DNA of 64,000 bases from Pseudohongiella sp. (GTDB lineage Bacteria; Pseudomonadota; Gammaproteobacteria; Pseudomonadales; Pseudohongiellaceae), in the NCBI GenBank assembly GCA_030696315.1, contig JAUYSM010000073.1, forward strand, positions 21,265 to 85,264. The letters run 5' to 3'. Shown here piece by piece: positions 38,110-47,919 of the stretch. The position numbers and the translations under genes were made by a program. The notes beneath the pieces are model-generated. The model did no database searches, was not told where the DNA came from, and saw only the letters and a program-made list of their open reading frames with translations. The stretch's first letter is position 1, and each line of letters begins with the position of its first letter.

Positions 38110-39348
38110 ATGAGCGAAAGCAGACATTTCAGCATCGTGATCGTTGGCGCCGGCGCGGGTGGTATTTCCGTGGCCGCGAGTTTGCTTAAACGCAAACCGG
38201 ATCTGCAGATAGCGCTGATCGACAAGGCGGAGAAAAATTATTACCAACCGGGCTGGACGCTGGTGGGTGGTGGTGCGTTTGATGTGGCAGCAACGGAGCG
38301 GTCGATGGCGCCGCTGATTCCCAAAGGCACCCACTGGATCAAGTCGGCAGTGGCCGGATTTGATCCGGAGAATAACCAGGTCGAGCTCGATGATGGCAGC
38401 CGGATCGGCTACGACCGCTTGATTGTTGCACCCGGCCTGAAACTGAACTGGGCTGGAGTAGAAGGGCTGACCGAAGCGCTGGGCAAAAACGGAGTCACCT
38501 CCAACTATCGTTTTGATCTGGCGCCATACACCTGGAAACTGGTGCAGGGTCTAAAATCAGGCAAGGCCGTGTTTACACAGCCGCCGATGCCGATCAAGTG
38601 CGCGGGTGCGCCACAAAAGGCCATGTACCTGTCGTCAGACCATTGGTTCAAACAAGGTTTGCTGGGTAACAAGATCAATGTGGAAATGTACAACGCGGGT
38701 GCGGTGCTGTTTGGTGTGGCCGACTATGTGCCTGCGCTGATGGAATACGTGAAAAAGTACCAGATCAAACTGAACTTCACCCACAACCTGGTGAAAATTG
38801 ATGGTGACAGCAAAACCGCCTGGTTTGTAAAGACCAGTGCTGATGGCAGCAAGGAAACCGTGGAAACGCCGTTTGATATGATTCACGTTTGCCCGCCGCA
38901 GCAAGCGCCTGATTTCGTGCGCAGCAGTCCTTTGGCCGATGCAGCCGGCTGGGTTGATGTGGATCAGGAGACTTTGCGTCACAAGAAGTACGCTAACATC
39001 TGGTCGCTCGGCGATGTCATGAATGCGCCCAATGCCAAAACCATGGCTGCGGCGCGCAAACAGGCGCCAATTGTTGCCGTGAACATGCTGTCCGATATGG
39101 GTGTGATGCAGGGCGTCGCGCGTTACGACGGTTACGGTTCCTGCCCGCTCACCGTAGAGCGCGGCAAAATTGTGTTGGCCGAGTTTGGTTTTGGTGGCAA
39201 GCTGCTGCCCAGTTTTCCCGACTGGATCATCAACGGCACGCAACCCACCCGTGCCGCCTGGATACTGAAAAAAGATTTCCTGCCCTGGATGTACTGGAAC
39301 GGTATGCTCAAAGGACGAGAGTGGATGGTGACGCCCACTACAAAGTGA
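38110..39348 (+). CDS. sqr: Sulfide:quinone oxidoreductase family FAD protein
   Basis: IVIVGAGAGGISVAASLLKRKPDLQIALIDKAEKNYYQPGWTLVGGG. Confidence 0.85.
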   Translation: MSESRHFSIVIVGAGAGGISVAASLLKRKPDLQIALIDKAEKNYYQPGWTLVGGGAFDVAATERSMAPLIPKGTHWIKSAVAGFDPENNQVELDDGSRIGYDRLIVAPGLKLNWAGVEGLTEALGKNGVTSNYRFDLAPYTWKLVQGLKSGKAVFTQPPMPIKCAGAPQKAMYLSSDHWFKQGLLGNKINVEMYNAGAVLFGVADYVPALMEYVKKYQIKLNFTHNLVKIDGDSKTAWFVKTSADGSKETVETPFDMIHVCPPQQAPDFVRSSPLADAAGWVDVDQETLRHKKYANIWSLGDVMNAPNAKTMAAARKQAPIVAVNMLSDMGVMQGVARYDGYGSCPLTVERGKIVLAEFGFGGKLLPSFPDWIINGTQPTRAAWILKKDFLPWMYWNGMLKGREWMVTPTTK

Positions 39349-39359
39349 CGACAAACAAC

Positions 39360-39522
39360 GGGACGGAGCTATAGCTCCGTCCCCAATGCCACGAGAAAAG
39401 GTATCCGGCCAAAAACCGGGAACGAAGCCACTGAAGAAAGGGGACGGAGCCATGGCTCCGTCCCCGGTGCCAGTCCCCGGTGCCAGTCCCCGGTGCCAAA
39501 CAAGGGGACGGTGCCAGTCCCC
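39360..39522. repeat. REP-like palindromes and 13-bp tandem repeats
   Basis: GGGACGGAGCTATAGCTCCGTCCC (39360-39383), GGGGACGGAGCCATGGCTCCGTCCCC (39440-39465), CCCCGGTGCCAGT x2.8 (39462-39500), GGGGACGGTGCCAGTCCCC (39504-39522). Confidence 0.85.
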
Positions 39523-39542
39523 CTAACCAAGAGAGCATTTTA

Positions 39543-39968
39543 ATGACACAAGCAAAATGGGTAACCGACGACTTCGCAGTCGCTGAACAAATCACTGCCG
39601 ACGATGTAGACACACTCGCCGCAGCTGGCTTCAAATCCATTATCTGCAATCGCCCCGATGGCGAAAGCTATGGCCAGCCACCGCGTTATGAAATTGAAGC
39701 GGTAGCAGAAGAGCACGACATCAAATTCAGTTACATCCCGGTGGTATCGGGCCAGCTGACCATGGAAGACATTGCGTCCATGAGCGCCGCGCTGGATGAA
39801 CTGCCCAAACCCATTCTGGCGTTCTGCCGCAGCGGCACACGTTCCATACAGCTGTGGGGGTTGGCGTCAGGTGTGAAAGGCATGGCACCGGAAGCGATCG
39901 TCTCGGCGGGAACGGCCGCCGGTTATGATCTGAGTGGTGTTGCCAACTGGTTAAGTCAGCAAGAGTGA
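39543..39968 (+). CDS. TIGR01244-type sulfurtransferase/phosphatase (DUF442)
   Basis: AGFKSIICNRPDGE...FCRSGTRSIQLW; start ATG 39543. Confidence 0.8.
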   Translation: MTQAKWVTDDFAVAEQITADDVDTLAAAGFKSIICNRPDGESYGQPPRYEIEAVAEEHDIKFSYIPVVSGQLTMEDIASMSAALDELPKPILAFCRSGTRSIQLWGLASGVKGMAPEAIVSAGTAAGYDLSGVANWLSQQE

Positions 39969-39986
39969 TGTCAGCAGGAGAATAGT

Positions 39987-41720
39987 TTGGCTGCCAAAGG
40001 GTTAAAACGCTGGTTGCCCATACTGGAGTGGGGAGCGCAGTACAAGGGGCGCCAGTTTGCGGACGACTTTCTGGCGGCCGTGATCGTGATGGTCATGCTG
40101 GTGCCGCAGTCGTTGGCCTACGCGATGTTGGCTGGCCTGCCACCTGAGATGGGCCTGTATGCCAGTATTTTGCCCTTGGTGGCATACACCTTGTTTGGCA
40201 CCAGTCGCGCGCTGTCAGTCGGGCCCGTTGCTGTGATTTCTTTGATGACCGCCGCTGCCATCAGCCGTCTTGAGCTGAGTGACCCCTCACAAATAGTTTC
40301 TGCGGCCATGATTCTGGCCATGATGTCGGGCCTGTTCCTGTTGTTGATGGGCGTCTTGCGCCTCGGTTTTGTTGCCAATTTTTTATCACATCCGGTCATT
40401 GCAGGTTTTATTACCGCGTCAGGCATCCTGATTGCGCTGGGGCAGGTTCCCGCCTTACTCGGCATCAGTGCGGGCGGTCACAATCTGCCAGAGTTGCTGC
40501 ACTCGCTGTTGATCGCCTTGATCGCGGCGGTGCCTGACCCCAACTGGCCAACGGTAATCGTTGGGCTGGTCACGCTTATTTATCTGTTCTGGTCGCGTAA
40601 AGCATTGGCGCCCTTGTTGCAGAAAGCTGGCTTGTCAGCACGTGCTGCGACGATGTCGGCGCGCTTGAGTCCCATTGTGGCGGTTGTTGGCAGCGGGGCT
40701 GCGGCCTGGGGATTGGATCTTGGAAGTAAAGGTCTGGCGCTGGTCGGCAACGTGCCCGCCGGATTGCCGGGTTTGTCATTGCCTGAGTTTTCAATGCCCT
40801 TGTGGCAAGCACTGGCAGGACCGGCGATCCTGATTGCTATCCTGGGGTTTGTGGAGTCGGTGTCGGTTGCGCAAGGATTGGCGGCTAAAAAGCGTGAACG
40901 TATCGATCCGGATCAGGAATTGATCGGGCTTGGCAGCTCGAATATCGCCGCATCGCTGGCTGGTGGTTTTCCGGTAGCTGGCGGTTTCTCGCGCTCAGTG
41001 GTCAATTTTGATGCCGGCGCTGCGACACCTGCAGCTGGCTTACTGGCAGCCTTGTTGATGGCCGCTGCCACATTTTTCCTGATGCCGCTGCTGGCCTGGT
41101 TGCCGCGCGCTACTTTGGCCGCCACGATCATTGTTGCGGTGTGGTCACTGGTGGATTTCAGTATCGTTAAAAAGGCCTGGGGCTACTCACACGCAGATTT
41201 TCTGGCGGTGTTCAGCACCATTGTGGTGACGCTGGCGGTAGGTGTGGAAGCCGGTGTGGCTGCCGGGGTATTGGTATCCATTCTGGTGCACCTGTACAAA
41301 AGCTCGCGCCCACATGTGGCGATTGTGGGTGAAGTGCCGGGTACCGAGCATTTTCGTAATGTGCTGCGACATCAGGTGATCACACACGCACATATTCTTT
41401 CCCTGCGCGTGGATGAAAGCCTGTATTTTGCCAATACGCGATTTCTTGAGGATCTGATTTACAAAGAAATTGCCGAGCGACCCGCACTCAAGCACGTCAT
41501 TCTGATGTGCAGCGCGGTCAATGAAATTGACCTGAGTGCGCTGGAGTCACTGGAGGCTATAAACAACCGACTGGGAGAGCTGGGTATCAAGCTGCATTTG
41601 TCGGAAGTCAAAGGTCTGGTGATGGACGCGTTGAAGCGTAGCCACTTTCTGCATGACATTACCGGCAAGGTGTATCTCAGCCAGCATCAGGCGGTCGCCG
41701 ATATATTGCTGGCTGAATAG
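39987..41720 (+). CDS. SulP family anion transporter with STAS domain
   Basis: ADDFLAAVIVMVMLVPQSLAYAMLAGLPPEMGLYAS; C-terminal STAS; AGGAG upstream of TTG start. Confidence 0.9.
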   Translation: MAAKGLKRWLPILEWGAQYKGRQFADDFLAAVIVMVMLVPQSLAYAMLAGLPPEMGLYASILPLVAYTLFGTSRALSVGPVAVISLMTAAAISRLELSDPSQIVSAAMILAMMSGLFLLLMGVLRLGFVANFLSHPVIAGFITASGILIALGQVPALLGISAGGHNLPELLHSLLIALIAAVPDPNWPTVIVGLVTLIYLFWSRKALAPLLQKAGLSARAATMSARLSPIVAVVGSGAAAWGLDLGSKGLALVGNVPAGLPGLSLPEFSMPLWQALAGPAILIAILGFVESVSVAQGLAAKKRERIDPDQELIGLGSSNIAASLAGGFPVAGGFSRSVVNFDAGAATPAAGLLAALLMAAATFFLMPLLAWLPRATLAATIIVAVWSLVDFSIVKKAWGYSHADFLAVFSTIVVTLAVGVEAGVAAGVLVSILVHLYKSSRPHVAIVGEVPGTEHFRNVLRHQVITHAHILSLRVDESLYFANTRFLEDLIYKEIAERPALKHVILMCSAVNEIDLSALESLEAINNRLGELGIKLHLSEVKGLVMDALKRSHFLHDITGKVYLSQHQAVADILLAE

Positions 41721-41727
41721 TTTTAAC

Positions 41728-42243
41728 CTATAAGCTGCTGCCACCCGACAGGAAGTCGCGTTTACCCAGCGGCACGCCGTTGTGTCGCAAAATGTTGTAG
41801 GCAGTAGCCACATGGAAGTACAGATTGGGGAATACCCAGTGGTTCAGATACTGCAAGCCTTTAAATTCAAACTCACTAGACCCGGCCTGAATTTTGATGT
41901 GCTTCTCCTCAGAGCCGTCGATCTGAGCGGGTGTCAGCGTTTCAAGAAACGCGATGGTTTTGGCAAGGCGTGCCTGCAGTTCTTCGAACGTGCTCTCGGT
42001 ATCATCGAATTTGGGATTGTCGACGCTCGCCAATCGGGCGCCACCGCCTTTGACCATGTCGCTGGCAATCTGGATCTGGCGTGAAAGCGGGAACATATCT
42101 GGTGCCAGCCGGCCATTGACCAGCACCGACGGGTCAATATTTCTGCTGGTAGCCGAGGCCTCAGCCTTGCTCAGAATAGCTGACAGATTTTTAAGTACAT
42201 GGATAAAAACGGGTACAGAGTTGGTGTACATGGACTGCGTCAT
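41728..42243 (-). CDS. DUF1993 family protein
   Basis: Small DinB-like helical protein, FEELQARLAKTIAFLETL, NHWVFPNLYFHVATAYNILRHNGVPLGKRDFL. Confidence 0.8.
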   Translation of the reverse strand: MTQSMYTNSVPVFIHVLKNLSAILSKAEASATSRNIDPSVLVNGRLAPDMFPLSRQIQIASDMVKGGGARLASVDNPKFDDTESTFEELQARLAKTIAFLETLTPAQIDGSEEKHIKIQAGSSEFEFKGLQYLNHWVFPNLYFHVATAYNILRHNGVPLGKRDFLSGGSSL

Positions 42244-42281
42244 AGAAACCTCAATACGTTAAAAAGAAAATGCGCTAATGC

Positions 42282-43460
42282 TTAGCGCTCCACTGCGATA
42301 GCCACGCCTTGTCCGCCACCAATACACAAGGTCGCTATGCCTTTGTGTACATCACGGCGAATCATCTCGTGAATCAGGGTGACCAGCACACGGCAACCCG
42401 AGGCACCGATCGGGTGGCCCAAGGCAATGGCGCCACCGTTGACGTTGACCTTGTTCATATCCCACTGCAGTTCTTTGGCGACGGCCAATGACTGGGCGGC
42501 AAAGGCTTCATTGGCTTCGATCAAATCCACCTCGTCCAGTGTCCAGCCGGCCTTGGCCAGCACACGTTGGGTGGCAGATACCGGGCCTATGCCCATGATG
42601 GCGGGATCAACACCAGCATTGGCCCAGGCTTTGATGCTTACCAAGGGCTTGAGGCCCAGCGCGTCGGCGCGTTTTCTGCTGCACACAATCACCGCGGCTG
42701 CGCCGTCATTCAGGCCAGAGGCATTGCCGGCAGTGACACTGCCGCCCGGCTTAAACGCTGCTGACAGTCTTGCCAGTCCTTCCAATGTGGTGCCGGCACG
42801 AGGTCCCTGATCTTTGTCAAACAGCGTCACCGCACCCTTTTTCTGGGGGATATTGATGGGGATTATTTCGCTGCTGAAGCGCCCGGACTCTATCGCTGCC
42901 AGCGCTTTTTGCTGCGAATTGAGTGCAAATACGTCCTGCTCCTCGCGGCTGATCTGGTATTTGTCCACCAGATTTTCGGCGGTGATGCCCATGTGGTAAT
43001 TGTTGAAGGCATCCCACAGCCCGTCGTTAATCATAGTGTCGATTGCTTGCCAATTGCCCATTTTCTGCCCGGAACGGGAGTTGGGCAGCACGTGTGCAGA
43101 CAGACTCATATTCTCCATGCCACCGGCCACAATCATCTCTGCGTCGCCAGCCACAATCGCTTGCGCAGCCAGATGCACCGCTTTCAGACCGGAGCCACAG
43201 ACTTTATTGATGGTCATGGCGGGTGTTGAAACGCCCAGTCCGGCCTTGATGCTGGCCTGGCGAGCAGTGTTCTGACCGCAACCGGCGGTCAGTACGTGGC
43301 CCATGATGACTTCATCAACCTGCGCGGGATCTATGCCAGCGTTTGTAATCAATGCCTTGATAATCTGACTGCCCAATTCTGTGGCGGGGACACCGGACAG
43401 CTCGCCCTGAAACGTACCGATGGCGCTGCGTCCTGCCGCAACAATGACTATCTCTTGCAT
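42282..43460 (-). CDS. Acetyl-CoA C-acetyltransferase
   Basis: [48 protein letters not shown]. Confidence 0.93.
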   Translation of the reverse strand: MQEIVIVAAGRSAIGTFQGELSGVPATELGSQIIKALITNAGIDPAQVDEVIMGHVLTAGCGQNTARQASIKAGLGVSTPAMTINKVCGSGLKAVHLAAQAIVAGDAEMIVAGGMENMSLSAHVLPNSRSGQKMGNWQAIDTMINDGLWDAFNNYHMGITAENLVDKYQISREEQDVFALNSQQKALAAIESGRFSSEIIPINIPQKKGAVTLFDKDQGPRAGTTLEGLARLSAAFKPGGSVTAGNASGLNDGAAAVIVCSRKRADALGLKPLVSIKAWANAGVDPAIMGIGPVSATQRVLAKAGWTLDEVDLIEANEAFAAQSLAVAKELQWDMNKVNVNGGAIALGHPIGASGCRVLVTLIHEMIRRDVHKGIATLCIGGGQGVAIAVER

Positions 43461-43470
43461 AGTGACCTCG

Positions 43471-45408
43471 TTAACGATTGACCCGATTGTTGATTAACTG
43501 TTCCACCACCGAAGGGTCAGCCAGGGTGGTAGTATCCCCCAGGTGTTCAATTTCATTGGCGGCTATTTTGCGCAGAATACGGCGCATGATTTTACCTGAG
43601 CGGGTTTTGGGTAAGCCGGGTGCAAACTGGATGATTTCAGGTTTGGCGAATGCCCCGATTTCATCGGCCACAAACTTGATCAATTCCTTGCGCAGCTCTT
43701 CAGATTCAGCAATGCCGCTCATCAGCGTGACATAGGCATAAACCGCATTGCCTTTGATGTCATGTGGATAACCGACAACGGCAGCTTCTGCCACCTTGGG
43801 GTGCAAAACCAGTGCGCTTTCCAGCTCAGCGGTACCCAGTCGGTGGCCGGAAACGTTGATCACGTCGTCGACGCGGCCAATAATCCAGTAATAACCATCC
43901 TCGTCCCGTCGTGCGCTGTCGCCGGTAAAGTAGTAACCGGGATACGCTTTGAAATAGGTGTCCACGCAGCGTTGATGATCCCCAAATACGGTGCGGATCT
44001 GTGCTGGCCAGCTGCCGGTAATCACCAGATTGCCTTTGCCGGCACCTTCAATGACTTTGCCATGAGAGTCCAGCAGAGCAGGTTTGACCCCAAAAAACGG
44101 TAAGGAGGCCGAACCGGGTTTTAAGTCAGTTACACCGGCCAGCGGGCTGATCATGGTTGAGCCAGTTTCAGTTTGCCACCAGGTATCCACAATCGGTCTG
44201 CGGTTTTCACCCACCACGCGGTAATACCATTCCCAGGCTTCCGGGTTGATGGGTTCACCCACCGAACCCAGCAGACGCACAGAGGCGCGTGAGCTGGTAT
44301 TGACCAGATCATCACCCAGACTCATCAGCGCTCTGAGTGCAGTGGGCGCGGTATAAAAAATATTGACCTTGTGTTTGTCGATCACCTGCCAGAAGCGCGA
44401 GGCATCCGGGTAGGTAGGCACACCTTCGAATATGAGTGAGGTGGCGCCATTGCACAGTGGGCCATACACAATATAGCTGTGACCGGTGACCCAGCCGACG
44501 TCGGCGGTGCACCAGTACACTTCGCCTTCGCGGTAGTCAAACACGTAGCGGTGAGTCATGGCTGCCTGTAGCAGATAACCCGCGCTGGTGTGCAATACAC
44601 CTTTAGGTTTGCCGGTAGAGCCTGAGGTGTACAGAATAAACAACGGGTCTTCAGCATCCATGATCTCGGGTTCACACACCGCACTGACATTGGCGGTCTG
44701 TTCGTGGTACCAGACATCGCGGCCGCTGAGCCACTCAATGTGATTGCCTGTATGTTTGACTACGATCACGCTGTGCACATTCGGGCATTGTGCCAGTGCT
44801 TTGTCCACATTGGCTTTTAAGGGGATCAGTTTGCCGCCCCGTACGCCCTGATCTGCGGTGATGACGGTCTGGCAGTCGGAATCCTGGATGCGATCACGGA
44901 TAGCGTCGGGCGAGAACCCGCCAAACACCACAGAGTGAATCGCGCCAATGCGGGCACAGGCCAGCATGGCATAGGCTGCTTCCGGAATCATGGGCATATA
45001 AATGCACACACGGTCGCCTTTTTTGACGCCTCGTAGTTTGAGGACGTTGGCGAGTCGGCATACTGCCTCATGCACCTCAGCGTAGGTAATGTGCTTGCTG
45101 TCAGCAGGATCATCACCTTCCCAGATAAACGCGGTTTGTTGTGCACGTTGTGGCAAGTGACGGTCGATGCAGTTCCAGCTGACATTGAGTTTGGCGTCTT
45201 TAAACCAGGTCACTGAGCCTTTGCTGAAATCGCCTTCAAATACTGTGCTGTAGGGTGAAAAGAAGTCCAGATATTGACTGGCCTGTTCACCCCAGAAGGA
45301 CTCGGGATCGGTGACAGAGTGTTCATACATGCGCTTGTAACCAGCCTGATCAATCAGCGTGTGTTTGCTTGTAAAACCACTGGCTGGATAAATTTTTTCG
45401 TGCGACAT
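43471..45408 (-). CDS. acs: Acetyl-CoA synthetase
   Basis: [26 protein letters not shown]-terminal [16 protein letters not shown]. Confidence 0.9.
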   Translation of the reverse strand: MSHEKIYPASGFTSKHTLIDQAGYKRMYEHSVTDPESFWGEQASQYLDFFSPYSTVFEGDFSKGSVTWFKDAKLNVSWNCIDRHLPQRAQQTAFIWEGDDPADSKHITYAEVHEAVCRLANVLKLRGVKKGDRVCIYMPMIPEAAYAMLACARIGAIHSVVFGGFSPDAIRDRIQDSDCQTVITADQGVRGGKLIPLKANVDKALAQCPNVHSVIVVKHTGNHIEWLSGRDVWYHEQTANVSAVCEPEIMDAEDPLFILYTSGSTGKPKGVLHTSAGYLLQAAMTHRYVFDYREGEVYWCTADVGWVTGHSYIVYGPLCNGATSLIFEGVPTYPDASRFWQVIDKHKVNIFYTAPTALRALMSLGDDLVNTSSRASVRLLGSVGEPINPEAWEWYYRVVGENRRPIVDTWWQTETGSTMISPLAGVTDLKPGSASLPFFGVKPALLDSHGKVIEGAGKGNLVITGSWPAQIRTVFGDHQRCVDTYFKAYPGYYFTGDSARRDEDGYYWIIGRVDDVINVSGHRLGTAELESALVLHPKVAEAAVVGYPHDIKGNAVYAYVTLMSGIAESEELRKELIKFVADEIGAFAKPEIIQFAPGLPKTRSGKIMRRILRKIAANEIEHLGDTTTLADPSVVEQLINNRVNR

Positions 45409-45477
45409 GTTGTGCTCCTTTTTTGTTGATGCCCCATAAGCGCACGCCCCTTCAGCGGACGCGCGATACCTCAGGAT

Positions 45478-46326
45478 TTACAGCGTGACCTCGATGTTAT
45501 CAATCAGGCGGGTGTTGCCAACGTAGGCGGCTGCCAGAATCACCAGGTTTTTGTCCTCAGTACTTGCAGGTGCCAGGGTGTCTGCGTTGCAGACAGTAAA
45601 ATAGTCGGGGCGTATGGCTCTGGATTCAAGCACAGCCTTGGCATTTCTCTCCAGCGCTGGAAAATCCTGCTGACCTTTTTGCAATAGCCCCGCGGTCTCG
45701 CGCAAAGTCTGAATAATGCTCAGCGCTGTTTGTTTTTCTTCAACGCTGAGGTAACCGTTACGTGAGCTCAATGCCAGGCCATTAGCGTCGCGTTCGGTGG
45801 CGACACCCGTCAACTGTATGCCAAAACACAGGTCTGCGTTCATTTTGCTGATGACTTTAAATTGCTGGTAATCCTTCAGTCCAAACACCGCATGATCGGG
45901 TTGCACCAGATTAAACAGTTTGCTGACTACCGTGGCGACACCATCAAAGTGACCGGGTCTGCTGGCGCCACAGTGACGCTCAGAGATGGCGGGTACCGAC
46001 ACAATCGTGTGTTCGTCCAGTCCCAGCGGGTACATCTCTTTGACCGAGGGCGTAAACAATACGCTGCAGCCCGCTGCGGTGAGTTTGTCGATATCGGCAT
46101 CCGGGGTGCGTGGATACTTGTCGAGATCTTCATGGCGGCCAAACTGCATCGGGTTCACAAAGATGGTGCTGACAACAATATCGGCAAGCTCTACGGCCCG
46201 TTCGACCAGGCGCACATGGCCACGGTGCAGATTGCCCATGGTCGGCACCAGCGCTATAGACTTGCCGGCACGTCGGTATTCTCTTAAAAGTTGGCGCAGT
46301 TCACTGGCCTGATGGCAAATTTTCAT
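45478..46326 (-). CDS. panC: Pantoate-beta-alanine ligase
   Basis: LVPTMGNLHRGHVRLV, FVNPMQFGRHEDLDKYPRT, FGLKDYQQFKVI. Confidence 0.95.
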   Translation of the reverse strand: MKICHQASELRQLLREYRRAGKSIALVPTMGNLHRGHVRLVERAVELADIVVSTIFVNPMQFGRHEDLDKYPRTPDADIDKLTAAGCSVLFTPSVKEMYPLGLDEHTIVSVPAISERHCGASRPGHFDGVATVVSKLFNLVQPDHAVFGLKDYQQFKVISKMNADLCFGIQLTGVATERDANGLALSSRNGYLSVEEKQTALSIIQTLRETAGLLQKGQQDFPALERNAKAVLESRAIRPDYFTVCNADTLAPASTEDKNLVILAAAYVGNTRLIDNIEVTL

Positions 46327-46356
46327 GAGTGTTTCCGTTGCTTGATCACCCGGGTT

Positions 46357-47169
46357 TTAATCAAAACAATGCTCTGGCGCGGGGAACTGACCAGACTTGA
46401 CGGCATCGGCATAGGCCTTGATGGCGCCTGCAATGCCATTGTCAGACTCAGGCAAAAAGTTTTTAACAAACTTGGGTTTGATGGGCGAAATACCCAGCAG
46501 ATCGTGTAACACCAGCACCTGACCGGTTGTGTGCGGGCCGGCACCGATACCAATCACCGGGATGTCCAATGCATCGGTTATACGTTTGGCCAGCGCAGTC
46601 GGCACACACTCCAGCAGTAAAATGCTGGCGCCGGCCTCTTGCAGCAACAGGGCTTCTTTCACCATGCTTTCAGCTTGTAATGGATCGCGCCCCTGCACCA
46701 GATAACCACCGATGCGATTGATGGACTGCGGGGTCAGACCCATGTGAACACACACCGGTATGCCGCGCTCTGCCAGCAGACGGGTTGAACTCTCCAGCCA
46801 GGCGCCGCCTTCAAGCTTGACCATCTCCGCACCTGCACGCATTAGCGCCGCGGCATTTTCCAGCGTTTCGGTGTCCGACGAATAACTCATAAAGGGCATG
46901 TCAGCCATCAAAAAAGAACGCTTGTTGCTGCGTTTGACACACTGTACGTGATAAACCATATCTGCCATGGTCACCGGCAAGGTGCTGTCATGGCCTTGCA
47001 GCACCATGCCCAAGGAGTCGCCCACCAGGATAACCTCAATGCCGGCCTCATTCAGCAATCCGGAGAAGCACGCATCGTAGGCGGTCAGGCAGGAAAACTT
47101 CTGCCCGTTGGCGCGTATTTTGTTGAGCGTGTTCAAAGTGATGTGTTGTTGTGCTGATTGTAGACTCAT
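46357..47169 (-). CDS. panB: 3-methyl-2-oxobutanoate hydroxymethyltransferase
   Basis: VGDSLGMVLQGHDSTLPVTMADMVYH, GLTPQS, GIGAGPHTTGQVLVLHDLLG. Confidence 0.95.
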   Translation of the reverse strand: MSLQSAQQHITLNTLNKIRANGQKFSCLTAYDACFSGLLNEAGIEVILVGDSLGMVLQGHDSTLPVTMADMVYHVQCVKRSNKRSFLMADMPFMSYSSDTETLENAAALMRAGAEMVKLEGGAWLESSTRLLAERGIPVCVHMGLTPQSINRIGGYLVQGRDPLQAESMVKEALLLQEAGASILLLECVPTALAKRITDALDIPVIGIGAGPHTTGQVLVLHDLLGISPIKPKFVKNFLPESDNGIAGAIKAYADAVKSGQFPAPEHCFD

Positions 47170-47268
47170 GACGATTTCCTCCGGGCTGCAAACGCTGATT
47201 CAGTCAGCCTTGCTTGTCCGCGACCTGTTACCGTGACGGCAGGGGCAGAGCTTAGCCCTTGCCAGAGA

Positions 47269-47919
47269 TCACAGCAAGGCCGGACTGGGATTGAAGTAAT
47301 GTACACCTTGGGGTGCCTGCAGAATGCGGTCGACCAGTTGCTGATAGTGTTCATCGCGGCCAACAAGATCGATATCGGTGCTGTTCACAATCAACAGCGG
47401 CGACTGGTCGTAATAGTGAAAAAACGAGGTGTAGGCGGTGTTTAACCTGTCCAGATAGTCAGCCTCGATTGCCTGTTCTGCGGGAATGCCACGCTTTTGT
47501 ATACGGGTGAGCAATACGTGTGTTGGCGCTTGCAGATAAATCACCAGATCAGGCACCGGCGCATGCAAGGTCAGATGGCGATAGACATTTTCATACAGGA
47601 CAAATTCATCAGGGTCGAGATTCTGTTGGGCAAACAGGCGATCTTTGTCGATCAGGAAATCTGCCACCCGCACGGGTTCAAACAGATCGTCCTGCTTCAG
47701 ATCCTGCAGCTGCTGCGCGCGCTGGAACAAAAAGAACAGTTGGGTAGACAGGGCGTACTGTCTGGGGTTGCGATAAAACCGCTCCAGAAAAGGATTTTCC
47801 TCAGGTTTCTCAAGCACAATATCGTAGTTAAACGTTTGTGCCAGTCGCTTGGCCAGGCTGGTTTTGCCGACGCCAATCGGGCCTTCCACAGCGATGTAGC
47901 GAGGCAATGGCTTATTCAC
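47269..47919 (-). CDS. Deoxynucleoside kinase family protein
   Basis: YIAVEGPIGVGKTSLAKRLA, LIDKDRLFAQQNLDPDEFVLYENVYRHL. Confidence 0.88.
   Translation of the reverse strand: MNKPLPRYIAVEGPIGVGKTSLAKRLAQTFNYDIVLEKPEENPFLERFYRNPRQYALSTQLFFLFQRAQQLQDLKQDDLFEPVRVADFLIDKDRLFAQQNLDPDEFVLYENVYRHLTLHAPVPDLVIYLQAPTHVLLTRIQKRGIPAEQAIEADYLDRLNTAYTSFFHYYDQSPLLIVNSTDIDLVGRDEHYQQLVDRILQAPQGVHYFNPSPALL

Noticed and set aside
38635-39453. 272-aa minus-strand ORF antisense to sqr
   Set aside because: Shadow ORF extending into the REP repeats; sqr on the plus strand is clearly coding.
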